Shown: one piece after another, positions 30,835-35,055 of the stretch
Numbering within the stretch: the first letter of the stretch is position 1
Layout: each line of letters begins with the position of its first letter
Assembly: GCA_902761365.1 (NCBI GenBank)
Contig: CACWJZ010000022.1
Location: forward strand, 1 to 35,055
Reading direction: 5' to 3'
Source of the DNA: an uncultured Eubacteriales bacterium
GTDB lineage: Bacteria > Bacillota > Clostridia > Christensenellales > CAG-138
Length of the DNA: 35,055 nucleotides
The notes under the pieces: generated by a model
The model's input: the letters and a program-made list of their open reading frames with translations, nothing else
What the model was told of the DNA's origin: nothing
Database searches by the model: none
Made by a program: the position numbers and the translations under genes

Positions 30835-31965
30835 ATGAAACTCTGGCAAAAAACCTATCTGCTGTCCACCCTCCTCTGCGCCCTGATCCTCTACGGGTGC
30901 ATGTTCGGCGTCACCGCGCCGGCCCTCACCGCCACCGTGAAGGGGGCCACGGACACCGCCCTGCGGGAGGAGCGGGCCATCGCCGGCGCCCTGGAGGTGA
31001 CCATGGCCAAGGCGCCGGAGGGGCGGCAGATCCCGGTGCTGCGCACGTTTTTGGACTACTACGCCAACACGGGCCTGACCTTTCAGGTGACCCAATCGGC
31101 AGCTCCCCTGTACAGCACCCTGCCCTTCCCCGTGGACAAGGCCCCCGGCACCGTGGGCTTCCTCCGGGAGCAGGGGCGGCTGTACCTCTTCGTCAGCGAC
31201 CGGCTCCCCTCGGGCTTTGAACTCCTGTACATGAAGGAGGCGGCGGCCACGGACGCCCTGCTCAAGCGCCAGGTCACGGCGGCGGCCCTCACCGGCACCC
31301 TGGTAGCCCTGGTCATGGCCGCGGCCCTCTACGCCCTCCTCTACCGGGTCAACCTGCCCGTGAGCCGGTTGGCCCACGAGATGCGTACGCCGCTGACCGC
31401 CATGAAGGGCTACGCCGAGACCCTGCGGGACGTGAAGCTCTCCGAGGAGCAGCAGTACATGGCGGCCAGCTATATCGCCGAGGAGAGCACCCGGCTCTCC
31501 AACATCTCCGCCCGGCTCCTGACCCTCCACAACGCCCGGGAGGAAAGTACCCCCTTCGGCCCCGTGGACGTGGAGGAGCTCTTCGACCACATCCGGCAGA
31601 CCTACCCCACCGTGACCTATGCGGTCCGCTGGCCCACTCTGTTCGGGGACCGGGCCATGCTCTCCTCCCTCCTCAACAACCTGGTGGACAACGCCGTGAA
31701 GGCGTCCCCGGCGGGGGCGCCCGTGGAGCTCCTGGCCGCGCCCAACGTGCTCACGGTCACGGACCACGGCCGCGGCATGACCGACGAGGCCCTGAACTAC
31801 GTGAACCACCCCTCCAAATTCAAGAAGCTGCACCCCACCGGGGGCCTGGGCGTGCCCCTCTGCCACCAGATCGCCAAAGCCCACGGGGCCAAGCTCACCT
31901 TCGCCCGGGGCGCGGACGGGGGGACCGTGGCCACGTTGACCTTTTACAACTCCCTTACAAGTTGA
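30835..31965 (+). CDS. Membrane sensor histidine kinase
   Basis: The protein is 376 residues. Two membrane helices (about 7-29 and 147-169) enclose an extracytoplasmic sensor region of about 115 residues. There is no clear HAMP domain: the second helix runs nearly straight into the H-box LAHEMRTPLTAMKGYAE with phospho-acceptor His181. The ATPase part has the N-box LLNNLVDNAVKA (279-290), G1 TDHGRGM (309-315) and a GGLGVPLC G2 loop (336-343). It is the partner of the upstream regulator. The sensed signal is unknown. Its last codons overlap the operator repeats of the next gene. Confidence 0.92.
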   Translation: MKLWQKTYLLSTLLCALILYGCMFGVTAPALTATVKGATDTALREERAIAGALEVTMAKAPEGRQIPVLRTFLDYYANTGLTFQVTQSAAPLYSTLPFPVDKAPGTVGFLREQGRLYLFVSDRLPSGFELLYMKEAAATDALLKRQVTAAALTGTLVALVMAAALYALLYRVNLPVSRLAHEMRTPLTAMKGYAETLRDVKLSEEQQYMAASYIAEESTRLSNISARLLTLHNAREESTPFGPVDVEELFDHIRQTYPTVTYAVRWPTLFGDRAMLSSLLNNLVDNAVKASPAGAPVELLAAPNVLTVTDHGRGMTDEALNYVNHPSKFKKLHPTGGLGVPLCHQIAKAHGAKLTFARGADGGTVATLTFYNSLTS

Positions 31966-31997
31966 TGAAGACTCCATTACAAGTCCCGCTCTATACT
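31943..31997 (+). promoter_or_regulatory. Operator-promoter upstream of the membrane-anchored protein gene
   Basis: TTTACA (31943), CTTACA (31954), a degenerate ATGAAG (31965) and ATTACA (31976) fall on an 11-base grid, and TATACT (31992-31997) begins ten bases after the last. The ATTACA-N10-TATACT spacing is identical to that in front of the response regulator gene, so both are probably controlled by it. The left repeats overlap the end of the kinase gene. Confidence 0.72.
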
Positions 31998-32032
31998 GAC
32001 GGTGTCAACTTGAGAAAGGAGCGAACAAGACC

Positions 32033-33526
32033 ATGAAACTTTTCTGGATCAAAAACAAAGTGCTGATCACCACCCTCCTGGCTGTGCTGGCCCTGGGCTT
32101 CCTCTTCTGGGGCGGGCTGCGCCTCTTTGAGGGGGAGCAGATGCAGGACGCCTTCATCCGCACCTCCGCCGCCGAGGCGGAGGCCACGACCAATCCCACG
32201 GAGGCCCCCGGCACCATCGGGCTGACGGAAGCTTCCCCCGCGCCCACGGTCATGCCCGCGGAGCTGGTGTCCGAGGACATCCTGCATTTGGAGTGGCGGT
32301 ATAAGGACATCTTCCCCCGCATCACCAACACCTTCTCCTACCAGGCCAAGACCTGGAAGGAGGGGGACAAGGTGGACGACGCCCTGGCGGAGGCCGCCCG
32401 GAAGAAGGTCAAGGACGTCTACTACCTGCTGTTCAACGACGGCGGGGACTATCACGACTTCGCCGACGCCGCCGTCACCCGGTATGTGGACGAGGCGGGC
32501 TACCGGGAGAACGTGCTCAGGGTCACCGGCACCAACAACAGCTTCGTCTGCGTGCTGACGGAGAAGGACTTGAACCTGCTCATCGCGGACAACGCCAAGT
32601 TCCCGGCCACCGCGACCCTCCATGAGAAGGAGGACGCCAAGGAGGTGGCGGAATACCTGGGCACCACCCTGGGCAAGGGGATGGAGAACATGGGCGGCAG
32701 CCGGGATCGGGCTGGGAATTGGATCGAGCAGTTCTTCGCCTTCGAGCTCAGCGACGGCCGGTGGATCACCCTGTGCTACACCATGAACACCCTCCACGGC
32801 ATCCTGGTCCATCAGGATACGTACAGCATGCAGGAGGGGGTCTGCTTCCAGGCGGACATCCGCCACAGCCCCGAGGTGGTCCATCTGGTGGCGGAGCCGA
32901 ACTTCGTCCAAGGCAGCCCCAACGAGGTGGCCGAGGGCGATATGACCGTGGCGCAGGTGACAGGGCTCTACCGCGCCTTCCTATCCGCCGCCAACGGCCG
33001 GGCTGCCGAGCGCCGGGACGCCGAGGGCAAGGCCGTGGAGGAGCTGGACTACAATCTGAAGGACTGGGAGATCACCTACTTCCTGGACAAGTCCGGCTAC
33101 CGGGAGAACTTCTACCACATCCACAAGGACGGCCTCGTGGACATGGAGATCGCCGCCAAGTCCGGCTACATCGTCCGGGCCACCTGCAACGAGCTCTATA
33201 ACCCCGACGACGATCTGAAGCTCATCAACATCCCCTATGACGAGATGGGCGGCGTGGAGTACATCCACTACGTGAAGTACGTGGCGGAGCAGACCTTCGG
33301 CAAGGAGAACGTGCGGACCGTGGACGTGAACGCCGTCTACGACGGCCACGGCTGCACCATCGACGCCTACATGATGGACGGCCGCTGGTACGAGTTCGGG
33401 TTCACGGACGGCCGGCTCATGTACATCGAGCACTACGCCACGGAGCGCAGCGGCATCATGGGCTGGGGCGCCGACAGCCTCTATGTGAACACCATCACTG
33501 GCGAGGAGTTCTATCAAGAGTATTGA
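32033..33526 (+). CDS. Unrecognised membrane-anchored protein with an internal duplication
   Basis: The protein is 497 residues. A single N-terminal helix (about 9-28, LITTLLAVLALGFLFWGG) anchors it, followed by a Thr/Pro/Glu-rich stretch and a large extracytoplasmic part. I do not recognise the family. Two halves look homologous: AVTRYVDEAGYREN (to residue 160) matches EITYFLDKSGYREN (to residue 359), and SDGRWITL (241) matches MDGRWYEF (449), giving a period of about 200 residues. The start follows AAAGGAG. It has its own promoter with repeats matching those of the two-component regulator, so it is likely the output gene of that system. Enzymatic activity is not evident. Confidence 0.75.
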   Translation: MKLFWIKNKVLITTLLAVLALGFLFWGGLRLFEGEQMQDAFIRTSAAEAEATTNPTEAPGTIGLTEASPAPTVMPAELVSEDILHLEWRYKDIFPRITNTFSYQAKTWKEGDKVDDALAEAARKKVKDVYYLLFNDGGDYHDFADAAVTRYVDEAGYRENVLRVTGTNNSFVCVLTEKDLNLLIADNAKFPATATLHEKEDAKEVAEYLGTTLGKGMENMGGSRDRAGNWIEQFFAFELSDGRWITLCYTMNTLHGILVHQDTYSMQEGVCFQADIRHSPEVVHLVAEPNFVQGSPNEVAEGDMTVAQVTGLYRAFLSAANGRAAERRDAEGKAVEELDYNLKDWEITYFLDKSGYRENFYHIHKDGLVDMEIAAKSGYIVRATCNELYNPDDDLKLINIPYDEMGGVEYIHYVKYVAEQTFGKENVRTVDVNAVYDGHGCTIDAYMMDGRWYEFGFTDGRLMYIEHYATERSGIMGWGADSLYVNTITGEEFYQEY

Positions 33527-33590
33527 TCCATACACGCCAAAGCCACCGCGGTTTCCTCCCCGCGGCGCAGGCCGTCACAAAAGAAGGTAG

Positions 33591-33616
33591 AAAGGACGCA
33601 TAGCTGCGTCCTTTTC
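33591..33616 (+). terminator. Terminator after the membrane-anchored protein gene
   Basis: AAAGGACGCA (33591-33600) and TGCGTCCTTT (33605-33614) form a perfect ten-pair stem with a four-base loop, followed by more T. It lies 65 bases past the stop codon. Confidence 0.88.
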
Positions 33617-33637
33617 CGATGTAAACATCGCAAATCA

Positions 33638-33679
33638 GCCGTTTTTTCGGCCCTTCGCATAGCTAACTATAAAAACGGC
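33638..33679. repeat. Inverted repeat, possible terminator
   Basis: GCCGTTTTT (33638-33646) pairs exactly with AAAAACGGC (33671-33679). On either strand the right-hand arm ends in a T run, so it could act as a backup terminator for both flanking units. A smaller palindrome CGATGT/ACATCG lies at 33617-33630. Confidence 0.5.
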
Positions 33680-33720
33680 TTCTGCCATCCTTCCTGACGG
33701 CCTGCTTCAGTGCACAAAAG

Positions 33721-33993
33721 CGGGCGGATCGTGATCCGCCCCTACGGATGTGGGACAAGGGTGCCTCGTAGGGGAGGGGCTTGTCCCCTCCCGCAATACA
33801 ACGATGCACTAATCTTTTCCCGTAGGGGCGATTCACGAATCGCCCGCCCGAGTATCGCTCCAACGCGGGCCGGGCAAGCCGCGGCCCCTACGGATGTGGG
33901 ACAAGAGTGCCTCGTAGGGGAGGGGCTTGCCCCTCCCGCAGAACAACGATGCACTAATCTTTTCCCGTAGGGGCGATTCACGAATCGCCCGCC
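33721..33993. repeat. Cluster of GTAGGGG hairpin repeats, including a 110-base direct duplication
   Basis: A unit of about 110 bases occurs twice (33739-33848 and 33885-33993), 146 bases apart, with only a few differences and one length change. Each unit contains a GGGGAGGGG/CCCCTCCC hairpin and a GGGCGATTC/GAATCGCCC hairpin, each preceded by CGTA. Extra hairpins (GGCGGATC/GATCCGCC at 33723-33740 and a GC-rich one near 33865-33890) make five in total. The array begins right at the spoVT stop codon and has no coding potential. Confidence 0.85.
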
Positions 33994-34527
33994 TCACACG
34001 TTCAGCAGCTTCCCCAGATACAGCGCCCCGGTCTTGAGGCTCTGCAACGCGCTCTCCCCCAGGGCCGGGCCGCCTTCGGCGCTCAGCAGAAACACGCCGC
34101 CCACGCTGTCCCCCTCCAGGAGGATGGGCACCCCCAGCAGGGCCGTGAAGGGCGATTCCTGCCCCTCCGCTAAGAGGGCGTTGCGCTCCTCGATGACCTG
34201 TCGGCCCAGGAGCCGCCGTCGCACCGCGTCCAGCAGGGGCTTGTCCTGGAGCCACCGGCGCTGCCGCCCCGCCGCCGCCACGCAGCTTTCCTTGTCCGTC
34301 ACCGCCGCCGTGAGCCCGAAGACCCCGTTGAGGGCCTGAACGTACTCCTCCGCCACCTCCTTGAGGCCGCCCACGGAGGAGTATTTCTTCAGCTGGATGC
34401 ATCCGTCGTCCCCCATGTAGATCTCCATGGGGTCGCTCTCCTGTATGCGGAGCGTCCGCCGTATCTCCTTGGGGATCACGATCCGCCCCAGCTCGTCTAT
34501 CCTGCGCACGATCCCGGTCGCCTTCAT
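33994..34527 (-). CDS. spoVT: Stage V sporulation protein T (AbrB-type regulator)
   Basis: The protein is 177 residues, as expected for SpoVT. The N-terminal AbrB swapped-hairpin DNA-binding domain (1-50) reads MKATGIVRRIDELGRIVIPKEIRR and EIYMGDDGCIQLKKYS. The C-terminal 120 residues are a GAF-like domain, which distinguishes SpoVT from the shorter AbrB and Abh. In Bacillus it tunes sigma-G gene expression in the forespore; here it is the best evidence that the organism makes endospores. The start follows GAGGTGAAAG. The hairpin array begins just after its stop and may end the transcript. Confidence 0.94.
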   Translation of the reverse strand: MKATGIVRRIDELGRIVIPKEIRRTLRIQESDPMEIYMGDDGCIQLKKYSSVGGLKEVAEEYVQALNGVFGLTAAVTDKESCVAAAGRQRRWLQDKPLLDAVRRRLLGRQVIEERNALLAEGQESPFTALLGVPILLEGDSVGGVFLLSAEGGPALGESALQSLKTGALYLGKLLNV

Positions 34528-34605
34528 CTTTCACCTCGTCTTGCAATCATTTTGTTCCTATTCTGAGCAGGTTTTGACAGAAGTATGCAACCAGAGCATA
34601 GAAAT

Positions 34606-34639
34606 AAGCACACACCTTTTTGTGAAAAGGCGCGTGCTT
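34606..34639 (-). terminator. Terminator of the GyrI-like gene
   Basis: AAGCACACACCTTTT (34606-34620) pairs with AAAAGGCGCGTGCTT (34625-34639) in a 15-pair stem including two G-U or A-C-type weak positions, with loop TGTG. On the minus strand it is followed by ATTTCT. It lies 20 bases past the stop codon at 34660. The rest of the gap to spoVT (34528-34605) probably holds the spoVT promoter, which I cannot place with certainty. Confidence 0.7.
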
Positions 34640-34659
34640 TCCGAAACGTTTCTATCTTT

Positions 34660-35055
34660 CTATCTGCTGCGCACCGGCACCCAGATGGCGCTGTGGTAGT
34701 CGGGGTCATTTTTCTCGCCGTGGATGCAGTCGTACCACTCCACGGTGGCATTGCCGCTGAGCTCGTAGGTTGGGTTGCCGGGCAGCCACTCCCGAAAGAT
34801 GCGGGTGTTGACGCTTTGGAGGGTCTGGGGGTTGGGGCCCACGCAGTCGAACACGGCCCACTCCCCCCGGGGGAACTCGTAGAGCACCATGCCCTCTGGC
34901 ACGGGGCCGCCGGTGTACTTGCCCGCGATCAGGTAGCGGAACCGGCCGCCGCCCAGATCGTCGATGCAGACGCCGTACTCGCCGATGCAGTTGTCCACCA
35001 ATGCCTGCTCGTAGGGGTTGGCGGGCGGGTTCCCGGCGTAGACGTTGTTGGCGTA
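34660..35055 (-). CDS. GyrI-like / AraC effector-binding domain protein (5' truncated)
   Basis: The frame is open to the right edge of the window, so the N-terminus is missing; the GTG at 35001 is internal, because the 18 codons before it read as the same domain (YANNVYAGNPPANPYEQAL). The visible 131 residues match the effector-binding fold: YGVCIDDLGGGRFRYLIAG, EGMVLYEFPRGEWAVFDCVG, QSVNTRIFREWLPG and a C-terminal DYHSAIWVPV strand. In many clostridial proteins this domain follows an AraC-type helix-turn-helix pair, so the missing part may be a DNA-binding domain; a free-standing GyrI-like protein is the alternative. Confidence 0.82.
   Translation of the reverse strand, partial: YANNVYAGNPPANPYEQALVDNCIGEYGVCIDDLGGGRFRYLIAGKYTGGPVPEGMVLYEFPRGEWAVFDCVGPNPQTLQSVNTRIFREWLPGNPTYELSGNATVEWYDCIHGEKNDPDYHSAIWVPVRSR

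Noticed and set aside
33721-33993. Possible CRISPR array
   Set aside because: There are only two near-identical 110-base units with internal palindromes and one 36-base gap; no short regular repeats, unique spacers or cas genes.

Overview
The window looks like the chromosome of a high-GC, spore-forming, anaerobic Clostridia member (Oscillospirales or Christensenellales seem likely, inferred only from gene content). Pointers are a SpoVT regulator, an indolepyruvate:ferredoxin oxidoreductase, the oxygen-independent (cbi-type) cobalamin pathway, Gram-positive lipoprotein signals and AGGAGG-type ribosome binding sites. No rRNA, tRNA, CRISPR array, phage module or classical insertion sequence was seen.

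Layout. 1-2240 (+): the end of iorA and all of iorB, closed by a terminator. 2308-6851 (mostly -): an accessory stretch with an unrecognised lipoprotein, a frameshifted P-loop kinase, a small GIY-YIG protein bracketed by dispersed repeats, a GNAT acetyltransferase, a flavodoxin-fold reductase and a zinc alcohol dehydrogenase. 7113-11782 (+): a MoxR ATPase / DUF58 / transglutaminase operon plus a small membrane protein, with its own promoter. 29955 down to 11972 (-): a roughly 18 kb cobalamin operon behind one promoter and one B12 riboswitch. 30051-33526 (+): a two-component system and a membrane-anchored protein that share the same operator-promoter layout. 33591-33993: terminators and a nest of hairpin repeats. 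33994-35055 (-): spoVT and a truncated GyrI-like/AraC effector-binding gene.

How the cobalamin operon works. From the promoter it reads: an exported CbiK-type cobaltochelatase locus (two tandem copies, now broken by two indels, ending in a DGTY/NEAT-like domain), a lipoprotein made of a related domain, a substrate-binding lipoprotein, a FecCD-type permease, and an ATPase with an extra C-terminal domain. These are followed by cbiB, cobD, cbiD, cbiF, cbiG, cbiH, a cbiJ-cbiE-cbiT triple fusion, cbiA, cbiP and cbiC. Most biosynthetic genes overlap by 4 or 8 bases, implying translational coupling. Missing from the window are cbiL, the uroporphyrinogen/sirohydrochlorin enzymes and the nucleotide-loop genes (cobU, cobS, cobT), which must lie elsewhere or be absent.

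The most unusual part is the surface front end of this operon: a signal-peptide-bearing tandem metallochelatase next to DGTY-domain proteins and a metal/tetrapyrrole-type ABC transporter, all under B12 control. Second is the matching TTTACA-N5-ATTACA-N10-TATACT site in front of both the response regulator and the gene downstream of its kinase. Third is the GIY-YIG gene enclosed by inverted repeats whose other copies occur elsewhere in the window.
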